Origin: Paragorgia papillata
Lineage: Eukaryota; Cnidaria; Anthozoa; Scleralcyonacea; Coralliidae
DNA length: 64,000 nt
Direction of reading: 5' to 3'
Assembly: GCA_035771165.1 (NCBI GenBank)
Contig: JAWNZC010000311.1
Coordinates: 1,853,501-1,917,500, forward strand
Every line of letters begins with the position of its first letter. Within the stretch, counting starts at the first letter, position 1. Of this stretch, positions 12,196 to 23,349 are shown in pieces. Under the pieces are notes generated by a model. It was not told the origin of the DNA, searched no databases, and saw only the letters and a list, made by a program, of their open reading frames with translations. The position numbers were made by a program, and so were the translations under genes.

Positions 12196-13556
12196 CAGGC
12201 GCTATTCTATACGATTTTTTTGAAATTCACATATGTTGTACAGAATTTCATGCTCTTTAATTTGGCATAAGTCGCCAGAGTGGCACAAACCCTTGAACGA
12301 CGCAGGCGAGCTTTAAACAAATTGCGAGCGGCGTCATTAATACGACTGACGGGGGTTGCCTTGCATATTTCAGATTACTTCAGATATAAACACAATTATC
12401 TCTGACGCTATTCTATACGATTTTTTTGAAATTTATATATGTTGTACAGAATTTCATGCTCTTTAATTTGGCATAAGCCGCCAGAGTGGCACATACCCTT
12501 GAACGACGCAGGCGAGCTTTAAACAAATTGCGCGAGGCGTCATTAATACGACTGACGGGGGTTGCCTTGCATATTTCAGATTACCTCAGATATAAACACA
12601 ATTATCTCAGGCGCTATTCTATACGATTTTTTTGAAATTCACATATGTTGTACAGAATTTCATGCTCTTTAATTTGGCATAAGTCGCCAGAGTGGCACAA
12701 ACCCTTGAACGACGCAGGCGAGCTTTAAACAAATTGTTCGCGGCGTCATTAATACGACTGAAGGGGGTTGCCTTGCATATTTCAGATTACTTCAGATATA
12801 AACACAAATATCTCTGGCGCTATTCTATACGATTTTTTTGAAATTTACATATGTTGTACAGAATTTCATGCTCTTTAATTCGTTATAAGTCGCCAGAGTG
12901 GCACATACCCTTGAACGACGCAGACGAGCTTTAAACAAATTGCGCGAGGCGTCATTAATACGACTGACGAGGGTTGCCTTGCATATTTCAGATTACCTCA
13001 GATATAAATACAATTATCTCAGGCGCTATTCTATACGATTTTTTTGAAATTCACATATGTTGTACAGAATTTCATGCTCTTTAATTTGGTATAAGTCCCC
13101 ATTGTGGCACACACCCGTGAACGACGCAGGCGAGCGTTAAACAAATTGCGGCGCGGCGTCATTAATACGACTGATGGAGGTTGCCTTTCATATTTCAGAT
13201 TACCTCAGATATAAACACAATTATCTCAGGCGCTATTCTATACGATTTCTTTTTAAATTCACATATGTTGTACAGAATTTCATGCTCTTTAATTTGTTAT
13301 AAGTCGCCAGAATGGCACAGGCCCTTGAACGACGCAGGCGAGCTATAAACAAATTGCGCGCGGCGTCATTAATACGACTGACGGGGGTTGCCTTGCATAT
13401 TTCAGATTACCTCAGATATAAACACAATTATCTCAGGCGCTATTCTATACGATTTTTTTGAAATTCACATATGTTGTACAGAATTTTATGCTCTTTAATT
13501 TGGTATAAGTCGCCATAGTGGCACAGACCCTTGAACGACGGAGGCGAGCAGATATA
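12196..13556 (+). repeat. 206-bp satellite array, left arm part 3
   Basis: About 6.6 units following the second LINE. They match 8,002-9,280 variant for variant until about 13,480, where the last unit diverges (GTCGCCATAGTGGCACAGACC) and breaks off after GGAGGCGAGCAGATATAAAC. That is a rearranged junction that skips about half a unit. Confidence 0.95.
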
Positions 13557-13887
13557 AACACAATTATCTCATTTATATAATATAAATTCTAATTACACCG
13601 TCTTTCTTGCAACAAGCTTGTCCCGAATGTGGAGCATTGTAACCTAATCCATCTTTTTAATTAAATGCACAGCTCCGCTGCGTGTCAAACTCGTACTTGG
13701 AAGTCTGGGACTGCACGCAGGCTACTAGAGCGCCGAAATAAGACCTTGGATACAAGTTTTCTCAGCGTGTTTGATACCATGCAGTTCGAACAAACAAGGA
13801 GTTATATGTTAGAAAATCTAATTTATTCATCCACTACATATATACACTACTTAAGCAACTAGAGTGGCTTACATATTAAAAAGAGAT
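13557..13887. other. Unique spacer between inverted satellite arms
   Basis: About 330 bp of non-satellite, AT-rich DNA at the point where the array changes orientation. It holds one 65-codon frame (13,665-13,862, plus) with no recognisable motif and no splice context, so I do not call it a gene. No terminal repeats or target duplications were seen. Confidence 0.8.
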
Positions 13888-16800
13888 ATGTTCAAAAAAA
13901 TCGTATAGAATAGCGCCTGAGATAATTGTGTTTATATCTGAGGTAATCTGAAATATGCAAGGCAACCCCCGTCAGTCGTATTAATGACGCCGCGCGCAAT
14001 TTGCTTAAAGCTCGCCTGCGTCGTTCAAGGGTATGTGCCACTCTGGCGACTTATGCCAAATTAAAGAGCATGAAATTCTGTACAACATATGTGAATTTCA
14101 AAAAAATCGTATAGAATAGCGCCCGAGATAATTGTGTTTATATCTGAGGTAATCTGAAATATCCAAGGCAACCCCCGTCAGTCGTATTAATGACGCCGCT
14201 CCGCAATTTGTTTAACGCTCTCCTGCGTCGTTCATGGGTGTGTGCCACTATGGCGACTTATACCAAATTAAAGAGCATGAAATTCTGTACAACATATGTG
14301 AATTTCAAAAAAATCGTATAGAATAACGCCTGAGATAATTGTGTTTATATCTGAGGTAATCTGAAATATCCAAGGCAACCCCTGTCAGTCGTATTAATGA
14401 CGCCGCGCGCAATTTGTTTAAAGCTTGCCTGCGTCGTTCAAGGGTATGTGCCACTCTGGCGACTTATGCCAAATTAAAGAGCATGAAATTCTGTACAACA
14501 TATGTGAATTTCAAAAAAATCGTATAGAATAGCGCCTGAGATAATTGTGTTTATATCTGAGGTAATCTGAAATATCCAAGGCAACCCCTGTCAGTCGTAT
14601 TAATGACGCCGCGCGCAATTTGTTTAAAGCTCGCCTGCGTCGTTCAAGGGTTTGTGCAACTCTGGCGACTTATACCAAATTAAGGAGCATGAAATTCTGT
14701 ACAACATATGTGAATTTCAAAAAAATCGTATAGAATGGCGCCAGAGATAATTGTGTTTATATCTGAAGTAATCTGAAATATGCAAGGCAAACCCCGTCAG
14801 TCGTATTAATGACGCCGCGCGCAATTTGCTTAAAGCTCGCCTGCGTCGTTCAAGGGTATGTGCCACTCTGGCGACTTATGCCAAATTAAAGAGCATGAAA
14901 TTCTGTACAACATATGTGAATTTAAAAAAAATCGTATAGAATAGCGCCTGAGATAATTGTGTTTATATCTGAGGTAATCTGAAATATCCAAGGCAACCCC
15001 TGTCAGTCGTATTAATGACGCCGCGCGCAATTTGTTTAAAGCTCGCCTGCGTCGTTCAAGGGTTTGTGCAACTCTGGCGACTTATACCAAATTAAAGAGC
15101 ATGAAATTCTGTACAACATATGTGAATTTCAAAAAAATCGTATAGAATAGCGCCAGAGATAATTGTGTTTATATCTGAAGTAATCTGAAATATGCAAGGC
15201 AAACCCCGTCAGTCGTATTAATGACGCCGCGCCGCAATTTGTTTAACGCTCTCCTGCGTCGTTCATGGGTGTGTGCCACTATGGCGACTTATACCAAATT
15301 AAAGAGCATGAAATTCTGTACAACATATGTGAATTTCAAAAAAATCGTATAGAATAGCGCCTGAGATAATTGTGTTTATATCTGAGGTAATCTGAAATAT
15401 CCAAGGCAACCCCCGTCAGTCGTATTAATGACGCCGCTCCGCAATTTGTTTAACGCTCTCCTGCGTCGTTCATGGGTGTGTGCCACTATGGCGACTTATA
15501 CCAAATTAAAGAGCATGAAATTCTGTACAACATATGTGAATTTCAAAAAAATCGTATAGAATAGCGCCTGAGATAATTGTGTTTATATCTGAGGTAATCT
15601 GAAATATCCAAGGCAACCCCCGTCAGTCGTATTAATGACGCCGCGCCGCAATTTGTTTAACGCTCTCCTGCGTCGTTCATGGGTGTGTGCCACTATGGCG
15701 ACTTATACCAAATTAAAGAGCATGAAATTCTGTACAACATATGTGAATTTCAAAAAAATCGTATAGAATAGCGCCTGAGATAATTGTGTTTATATCTGAA
15801 GTAATCTGAAATATGCAAGGCAAACCCCGTCAGTCGTATTAATGACGCCGCTCCGCAATTTGTTTAACGCTCTCCTGCGTCGTTCATGGGTGTGTGCCAC
15901 TATGGCGACTTATACCAAATTAAAGAGCATGAAATTCTGTACAACATATGTGAATTTCAAAAAAATCGTATAGAATAGCGCCAGAGATAATTGTGTTTAT
16001 ATCTGAAGTAATCTGAAATATGCAAGGCAAACCCCGTCAGTCGTATTAATGACGCCGCGCGCAATTTGCTTAAAGCTCGCCTGCGTCGTTCAAGGGTATG
16101 TGCCACTCTGGCGACTTATGCCAAATTAAAGAGCATGAAATTCTGTACAACATATGTGAATTTCCAAAAAATCGTATAGAATAGCGCCTGAGATAATTGT
16201 GTTTATATCTGAGGTAATCTGAAATATCCAAGGCAACCCCCGTCAGTCGTATTAATGACGCCGCGCCGCAATTTGTTTAACGCTCTCCTGCGTCGTTCAT
16301 GGGTGTGTGCCACTATGGCGACTTATACCAAATTAAAGAGCATGAAATTCTGTACAACATATGTGAATTTCAAAAAAATCGTATAGAATAGCGCCTGAGA
16401 TAATTGTGTTTATATCTGAAGTAATCTGAAATATGCAAGGCAAACCCCGTCAGTCGTATTAATGACGCCGCGCGCAATTTGCTTAAAGCTCGCCTGCGTC
16501 GTTCAAGGGTATGTGCCACTCTGGCGACTTATGCCAAATTAAAGAGCATGAAATTCTGTACAACATATGTGAATTTAAAAAAAATCGTATAGAATAGCGC
16601 CTGAGATAATTGTGTTTATATCTGAGGTAATCTGAAATATCCAAGGCAACCCCTGTCAGTCGTATTAATGACGCCGCGCGCAATTTGTTTAAAGCTCGCC
16701 TGCGTCGTTCAAGGGTTTGTTGCAACTCTGGCGACTTATACCAAATTAAAGAGCATGAAATTCTGTACAACATATGTGAATTTCAAAAAAATCGTATAGA

Positions 16801-17860
16801 ATAGCGCCAGAGATAATTGTGTTTATATCTGAAGTAATCTGAAATATGCAAGGCAAACCCCGTCAGTCGTATTAATGACGCCGCGCCGCAATTTGTTTAA
16901 CGCTCTCCTGCGTCGTTCATGGGTGTGTGCCACTATGGCGACTTATACCAAATTAAAGAGCATGAAATTCTGAACAACATATGTGAATTTCAAAAAAATC
17001 GTATAGAATAGCGCCTGAGATAATTGTGTTTATATCTGAGGTAATCTGAAATATCCAAGGCAACCCCCGTCAGTCGTATTAATGACGCCGCTCCGCAATT
17101 TGTTTAACGCTCTCCTGCGTCGTTCATGGGTGTGTGCCACTATGGCGACTTATACCAAATTAAAGAGCATGAAATTCTGAACAACATATGTGAATTTCAA
17201 AAAAATCGTATAGAATAGCGCCAGAGATAATTGTGTTTATATCTGAAGTAATCTGAAATATGCAAGGCAAACCCCGTCAGTCGTATTAATGACGCCGCGC
17301 GCAATTTGCTTAAAGCTCGCCTGCGTCGTTCAAGGGTATGTGCCACTCTGGCGACTTATGCCAAATTAAAGAGCATGAAATTCTGTACAACATATGTGAA
17401 TTTCAAAAAAATCGTATAGAATAGCGCCTGAGATAATTGTGTTTATATCTGAGGTAATCTGAAATATGCAAGGCAACTCCCGTCAGTCGTATTAATGACG
17501 CCGCGCGCAATTTGTTTAAAGCTCGACTGCGTCGTTCAAGGGTTTGTGCCACTCTGGCGACTTATGCCAAATTAAAGAGCATGAAATTCTGTACAACATA
17601 TGTAAATTTCAAAAAAATCGTATAGAATAGCGCCTGAGATAATTGGGTTTATATCTGAGGTAATCTGAAATATGCAACGCAACCCGTCAGGCGTATTAAT
17701 AACGCCGCACCGCAATTTGTTTAACGCTCGCCTGCGTCTTTCATGGGTTTGTGCCACTTTGGAGACTTATACCAGATTAAAGAGCATGAAATTCTGTACA
17801 ACATATGTAAATTTGAAGAAATCATATAAAATAGCGCCTGAGAAAATTGTGTTTTTGTAT
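13888..17860 (-). repeat. 206-bp satellite array, inverted right arm
   Basis: About 19 units of the same satellite, reverse-complemented relative to the left arm. Two subtypes are mixed: one with TCGCCTGCGTCGTTCAAGGG and one with TCTCCTGCGTCGTTCATGGG plus GTGTGCCACTATGG. They often sit next to each other as 412-bp pairs. The last units (17,640-17,860) are more divergent and end at GCGCCTGAGAAAATTGTG, as expected for an array edge. Confidence 0.97.
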
Positions 17861-17930
17861 GATATTCTGCAATAGCGACCACCTGATGAATATGGAGATA
17901 ACTTCGCAATAAGATGCGATAATTGAATCG

Positions 17931-19272
17931 ATGGCTGAATCGAAGGCCGAATCGAAGGCTGAATCGAAGGCTGAATGTGGTGCATACTTCACAGTGGTAA
18001 ATCACCAAGGGCAATTGTCAAGCAACATACGAGACACTGAGTTGAAAAAAGCAAAGGTTGACCTCGCCGAGCAACAGCTTCTGGAAAAGAAATACCAAGT
18101 CAGTTCGCTTGTGGCTGTAGCAGAGGACAAAGTGGCTGCTGCTAGTACGTATAAGTTACTTATGTTATCTATGTAAAATGAAAAATTCGGAAACAAATAT
18201 GGTTGTCTTTTAATAGCAAACAATTGCCTATAATAGTACACCTACTGATCAGTATTTGTCTTATTTTACAAGATTAAAATTTCAATATTATAATCCACCT
18301 CAAGGAGTGTTTATGTGAGGCAAGTTTATTCATGTTCACATGACACTGTTCAGGCAGGCTGACTTGCCAAACAAGCCAGACCTCCTGTGAACCTGAAATC
18401 TCACTTTCCCACACAAGTTTCATGGTTATAAACCCTGGCATCCATCATATTCGTTTGAAGAGAGCCTTTAAATTCAACCCGGGTAGGCACGCCAGCCCAC
18501 AAAATCTTATTTACATGCAGCCCTGTTACCCCAATGCAAGGCAAAGCAAGATTTTGTCTATGCGGGCCAGTACAGGTTCTAAATATATTCAGGATGAACA
18601 TGAATATTACTATTTAGTTATAGTAACAAATGCCAGATCTCAGCAATGTAGCCAGGTACCCAGACTGGCTAATCCTAAGAAACATACTTAATACAGATGC
18701 GAACAACGTAGATAGGTTTGTTTTAACATGCAAATCAATTGCCACAAATCAGGTCTTTATAGATATCAGACACTATACAGTAGCAGCTAGTGACAGGAAT
18801 GGTGCAATTTGAATATGATTAGGTTGAATATTATCAATGCCTTTTTCCACTTATAGAATGTGATTTGGAAAAATATATTCAAGAAAAGGAAGTTGCAGCA
18901 CAAAAAGTGACTGAACAACAGCAGAAGTTAAGCAATATAACTCAGCAATATGGTAGACTGAAAATACTGTTTGAACGCAAAGACCAGTCTCAAACATGTA
19001 GAAAAAACACAAGTACCACACAAGAGACCATCACTAATAATAAATCTGGTGTCCGATACAGAAGACGAGAAGAAACCAAAGATGCACTGGAATTTATACA
19101 TGGTGGGGAAGAAGGTGCATTATTTGGTGCATGGGATTTTGTATCGTCAAATGCCCCAAAAGCTATGATGGAAGATCTGACTGGCAAGTACAAGCGGGGA
19201 AGGTATTTAGAAGGAATTGTAAGGCAGACAGTTAAAGAACTAACTGAAACTAATAATTCTTTAAATAATGTT
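17931..19272 (+). CDS. Two-exon coiled-coil gene fragment, unrecognised
   Basis: Proposed exons are 17,931-18,144 and 18,857-19,272, joined by a GTACGT donor and a TTATAG acceptor in matching phase, giving about 210 residues. A strong GTAAGT donor at 19,273 suggests more exons, which I could not find. The N-terminus has a short ESKA repeat (from a GAATCGAAGGCT tandem). Next come charged helices likely to form a coiled coil (about residues 40-110), a basic linker (RYRRREE), then a compact block with HGGEEGALFGAWDF and KYKRGRYLEGIV. I do not recognise the family. The block looks like a conserved domain and the setting suggests a repeat-associated gene. It starts only 70 bp beyond the satellite edge. 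Splice sites are predicted by eye. Confidence 0.5.
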
Positions 19273-19329
19273 GTAAGTTTAAAGTACAAAAGTTTAACAA
19301 TATTGTTTTTCAAGACAAGAAATTTGTGA

Positions 19330-20320
19330 ATAGACTATATTATTATTATTTAAATATCTGAATGTGTAAAATTTGCATTTTAATTGACTAAGTGGTATTT
19401 ACAAAGAGTAAGACAAAGCCTGCAAATAAGCATCCAGTTCAGAAAAATGACCAGTACAAATTTGTATTTTTATGCATTTTTGCGGACACATTGCGGATTT
19501 TTCTAGTTAAATTTACTACAGTATACTGTAGCTCTGCATGCATCTTATTAAATTTTCAGTTCAAATTCCTCACCAACAGTAAAGAATGCTTATCTGACAT
19601 TCAGCACACGTAGCCTGACATGTGCCATTTGTTTTTGAAAGGCACAAGCACATTGATACTGGTTATTTTGACTGTACCAAAGAAATATATTTCCAGGCTT
19701 GTAGGAATAAACTACAAATATTTAAAAATACATTGCTAATTATGTTCAGTTTGTAATTAACAACAATAACAACTCCAACATTGTAAAATACCATTGCTTA
19801 TAATATTATGTATCCAGTTTATAATACAGTATAAACAACAATACAGTAACTGCAATCTTGTGGAAAGTTTATGAGAAAATATCATAAATGTTTTGTGCAA
19901 AACACCACAATTGTTTAATTAAGCAAGGCTTTCGATAAGTAAGTCCAGATCATTGTCATAATATTATATGCACTGATAATGATCCAAGATTACAGATAGA
20001 AAACTTTGCTTAAATAATTAGTTCATCAATTATATTTTGTTTATAGTTACATTGGCTGAAAAGCTTCAAATGAAGATTCATTAATAATGATAATCATTGT
20101 TCTGAAAACTTTAATAAAATGATGTTGGCAGTTTTGCCAGAATTTTTCAGTTGTAATATATCATATTTCAAAATTGCAAACAATATTTATGGTTTACCTA
20201 TTAACACCAAACACTTTCCCCTTGACCAGTAAAATCACTTGGTGTTTGACAAAGTAAAATAACAAAGAGGGGCACATTGTGGCTTAATAGGTTAAATATA
20301 CCTTACAAATTCCAAAAAAA
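19330..20320. other. AT-rich interval, no gene seen
   Basis: No coding frame with recognisable motifs and no clear terminal repeats. If the gene to the left continues, its next exon may lie here, but no acceptor with an open in-phase frame was convincing. Confidence 0.6.
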
Positions 20321-20327
20321 ATGTAAG

Positions 20328-20412
20328 TGAGGTTGTTGGGTCAAATTAGCCTGCATTCACACCCACAGGAGAGCCGGTTTGCAGGCTAATTTACCCCAAC
20401 CACCTCGCTTTC
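20328..20412. repeat. Small inverted-repeat element (MITE-like)
   Basis: Two arms of about 29 bp, GAGGTTGTTGGGTCAAATTA / GCCTGCA on the left and its imperfect reverse complement (TGCAGGCTAATTTACC, CCAACCACCTC) on the right, around a 25-bp centre. It would fold into a hairpin. Confidence 0.65.
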
Positions 20413-20529
20413 ATTCTGCCGGAATGATCAATAAGGTCTATTGGCAGGCAAAACTACCCAGTACTAGTAGATAATAGTTTATTGTATGGTAGTATATATT
20501 GTCAAAATCCCTACCCATTACCCTTGGCA

Positions 20530-20664
20530 TAAGGAGACAATTTAACCCAGGCGTAGAGAGAGGTTCGGCTTAGGATTTCGGGTATGATGGCTATAGATCT
20601 ACCCAAACACATAACCTTAAGCCGAACCTCTCTACGCCCGGGTTTAAGTTGTTTCCCCTTGGCT
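20530..20664. repeat. Inverted-repeat element (MITE-like)
   Basis: Arms of about 40 bp share GCGTAGAGAG, GGTTCGGCTTA and flanking AAGG.GACAA.TTAA. The right arm reads TAAGCCGAACCTCTCTACGC. The centre is about 45 bp. No coding capacity. Confidence 0.7.
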
Positions 20665-20918
20665 AAGGTGGACACTGGATGTTAACTTCAAATTGGTCCC
20701 AATTGTGATTTTTTGCAAATTTTCAATATGATGCTTACCAAGCATGTAATGTATTGTTCAATTCACTATTAAGCTTCCTGGTTAATAACAGCTTGAAGTC
20801 TTAAATCTAGTGAAAAATCCTCCCTGTCGTATCGCTGAACATAAAATGTAAGTGTCACTTTTTCTTGCTTGACATTGTATTCAAAAATCAGTGGTGTTGA
20901 CTTTCACACAACTATGGC

Positions 20919-21720
20919 CGGTCCTACTAATTACTGCCCGGGACTGCCCGGGACTGCCCGAGACTGCCCGGGAATATAAAATGACTGCCCGAGACCTATA
21001 AATCGTTCCCTTATGCAGTAATTAATTATTTTTTTATAAATAATGTTGTTAACCATATCTTTCATTCTTTCTCATAAGGAAAACAAGGTGGCAAGGCTGT
21101 CCTAGTATATAGTCTGTGTCTTTTAGCCAGCTGCAGCCCAGGTATAAACGCCAGACGATTTTAAGCCGCGTTAAGGGAAAGCGTTAAACGTTCCGCACTG
21201 AATACAAGGCTTTCGTTTGCTAGACTTTCGGTTATTTTAGATTTTTCTGACTCGCGTAGAGTTTTCTGACTCGGCATATTTTGTGATATTTTGCCACATT
21301 CTTCACAACGGCCTTTCACAACTTATCGGAAGGGCTCCGCTTGAAACATCAGTTTTTCGTTCCCCGAAATTCACGGCAGTTTCCAGCTTTTTAATTTTGC
21401 TATGTTTAAAATATTAGCCCAGCAGGTTAAGATTGCCGTTTATTTTCATATATACGGCAAATCACAAACGGCAGCTTTCAATCTTAACATATAAATTGTC
21501 CTAACTTCTAACGGCTAACTGCTGATTTCCGAACTGCAGTTTGCGGTTTGCCGTAAATGTGGATCTAGTCTTTATTATATATATATAAGGCCTCTAATGT
21601 AGATGTATACCGTCTCTGGCAGTCATTTTTTACTCCCGGGCAGTCTCGGGCGTTCATTTTATATACCCCGGGCAGTCTCGGGCAGTCCCGGGCAGTCTCG
21701 GGCAGTAATTAGTAGGACCC
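20919..21720. mobile_element. 802-bp non-autonomous hAT-like element
   Basis: Terminal inverted repeats of about 75-100 bp begin GGTCCTACTAATTACTGCCC on both ends and contain several 10-bp subrepeats ACTGCCCGGG/ACTGCCCGAG. It is flanked by a perfect 8-bp duplication ACTATGGC (20,911-20,918 and 21,721-21,728), the length typical of hAT elements. The interior is non-coding, so it must be mobilised in trans. It landed at the 3' end of the gene at 21,721-22,292. Confidence 0.85.
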
Positions 21721-22292
21721 ACTATGGCTGCTCTTCCAGAATATCGTAGCAGTGTGCGACCATTCTCCTTGACTTTGGTGAAGTGTCTTTTCTTTAAAAA
21801 GTTATTCCCACCAAATCTGACCGGCGAGAACACCTTTGACGCCGTCTCGAATCGATCCACAGTTACCAACATTTGAGCTTTGGTGTTCTTTAACGACCCG
21901 CCATACCCAACAGCAATATTGCATAAATGCCGAAATATATTATATGGCAAAAACAACTTTACAGGTGGCATTAGTCCAGTATTTCTGGAACGGCCAAGCT
22001 TACTATACATGGCTTTCCCCAATTCTCGAAGATACGAGTCGATTAGAGGCCCGGTAAGCTCAAACTTGTTAGAAGCTCGTTCTTCTAAGATGGGATCGAG
22101 GTCTCGCATTCCATAATTTGGCTTCGACTTGCACTCCCATACGGCATTCATCCACAAATTCTCCACCGAAAACTTCATTGCCACTAGCGCGGGGTTCCAA
22201 AACTTCTCTGACCTCTCTGTGTCATCTCCAGATGACCCTAGTTTAAGCGTGGAAAGCGCGGCTATAATTTTCTCAGCCTCTGAATTCGCCAT
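21654..22292 (-). CDS. Unrecognised 212-residue protein, C-terminus replaced by a transposon
   Basis: An intronless minus-strand frame starting at MANSEAEK. The native part runs to SGRAAIV at about residue 191; the last 21 residues (GPTNYCPR onward) are read from the inserted element's TIR. On the far side of the element, after removing one copy of the ACTATGGC duplication, the frame would reach TGA after one more Val, so the native protein was only about one residue longer than the retained part. The body is mixed helical, with LTGPLIDSYLRELG and LFLPYNIFRHLC; no catalytic motif is visible. Function unknown. It could be a host gene or a fragment of an unrecognised mobile element. Upstream of it I see no clear promoter. 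Confidence 0.5.
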   Translation of the reverse strand: MANSEAEKIIAALSTLKLGSSGDDTERSEKFWNPALVAMKFSVENLWMNAVWECKSKPNYGMRDLDPILEERASNKFELTGPLIDSYLRELGKAMYSKLGRSRNTGLMPPVKLFLPYNIFRHLCNIAVGYGGSLKNTKAQMLVTVDRFETASKVFSPVRFGGNNFLKKRHFTKVKENGRTLLRYSGRAAIVGPTNYCPRLPGTARDCPGYIK

Positions 22293-22299
22293 GTTGAAA

Positions 22300-22890
22300 A
22301 GTTTTAAATTTCGATGGAAATCTACTCCCCTGGGAATGACCGCTTATGGTATCCGAGCCCGCGCTTCCGGAGGAAAACTCCTTAGCAACCGACCATCGTG
22401 AGTTATCACCGAATTGAGGTTTGTAATCTTATTACTCGGGCTACCTGTGGTAGACGAGTCTATGTTCCGAAATGGCAATCATTACGTCATCCCGTCTGGC
22501 TTTGCGAAACTGATGCGTGCTAAAATGCTAATCTTCATGCTTTCTTTCTTCACTTTCCTGGTGTCCCTGAAGCTGTTCACTGAAATATAATTAATTGTTG
22601 ATCAATAATGTCGCTGGCAAGTATCCTGATCTCATTCATATACGCTCACAATTGCACACACGGATTGCGGTAGACGGGCCGTAGACCTACAGTACACTAT
22701 AAAAGGGCTTGTTTATATAGGGAGGCGAGCCGGACTAGATCGTGCGTTTGTTACTATTTAATTTTCATCTTGCGTTTATATGAGAACCGAGGCAGCCCGC
22801 CTAGCCGAGATGTCGCTTTGTGCATGCTATCGGAATATTAAGTTCAAACAACTATACCACAAAGTTATGGCTATATAATAATATGAATAA
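22300..22890. other. Intergenic, no gene seen
   Basis: No coding frame with motifs. A TATA-like CTATAAAAGG occurs near 22,700 but is not followed by a recognisable gene. Confidence 0.5.
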
Positions 22891-22904
22891 CTACCTACAC
22901 TGTT

Positions 22905-23345
22905 TGACTAGTTGTTTTTACTACAATACTACAGTCAGGGTAGTTTTAACTACCTGAAATTTTTGTTAAAATAACTACGACAAGACTATGGCTTTGTGTA
23001 GTCAAAATAACTATCCAAAAATCTAGTTGTTTTTACTAGTCTACAGTCATAGTAGTTTCAACTACCGGAAATTGTAGTAAAAATGACTACGACAAAGTTA
23101 AACTCGAGTAGTTAAAATAACTATTTGAAACAACTAGTTATTTTCACTATAGCCGCAATCGTTTTAACTACACAATTGTAGTTAAAACAACTATGGACAA
23201 AGTTAAACTCGAGTAGTTAAAATAACTATCCGGTCAGAGTAGTTTTAACTACGAAATTGTAGTTAAAACAACTAAGACAAAGTTACTACGTCCCATGCAG
23301 ATAGTTAAAATTACTACACGTGTGGTTATTTTTACTACCTAAAAA
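22905..23345. repeat. Cluster of GTAGTT/AACTAC palindromes
   Basis: About 440 bp built from more than ten short inverted pairs such as GTAGTTTTAACTAC, TAGTTGTTTTTACTA and GTAGTTAAAACAACTA, separated by short variable linkers with recurring CTACGACAAAGTTA and AACTCGAGTAGTTAAA. It is not a simple tandem repeat; half-sites alternate in orientation. It could be the interior of a non-autonomous element or a cluster of protein-binding sites. Confidence 0.7.
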
Positions 23346-23349
23346 TAAC

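Larger units (their letters stand above)
5240..13480 (+). repeat. Tandem segmental duplication, period 4,195 bp
   Basis: Two consecutive blocks, roughly 5,240-9,433 and 9,434-13,480, match almost base for base: satellite, the LINE, then the same ordered satellite variants, including an odd unit with GTCCCCATTGTGGCACACACCC. The offset is 4,195 bp across the LINE 3' part and 4,194 bp after a 1-bp insertion in the left copy. Few differences were seen, for example AACCTATAAAGG versus AAGCTATAAAGG. Both LINE copies share identical junctions with the satellite, so one insertion was duplicated rather than two insertions made. The block limits lie inside satellite and are approximate. Confidence 0.9.

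Noticed and set aside
13665..13862. 65-codon gene in the spacer between satellite arms
   Set aside because: No motif, homology cue or splice signal; length is expected by chance.
1..17860. CRISPR-like regular repeats
   Set aside because: The whole 206-bp unit is repeated with no unique spacers, and the window is clearly eukaryotic.
1..17860. CENP-B box in the satellite
   Set aside because: TTCG words occur, but I found no TTCGNNNNANNCGGG match.
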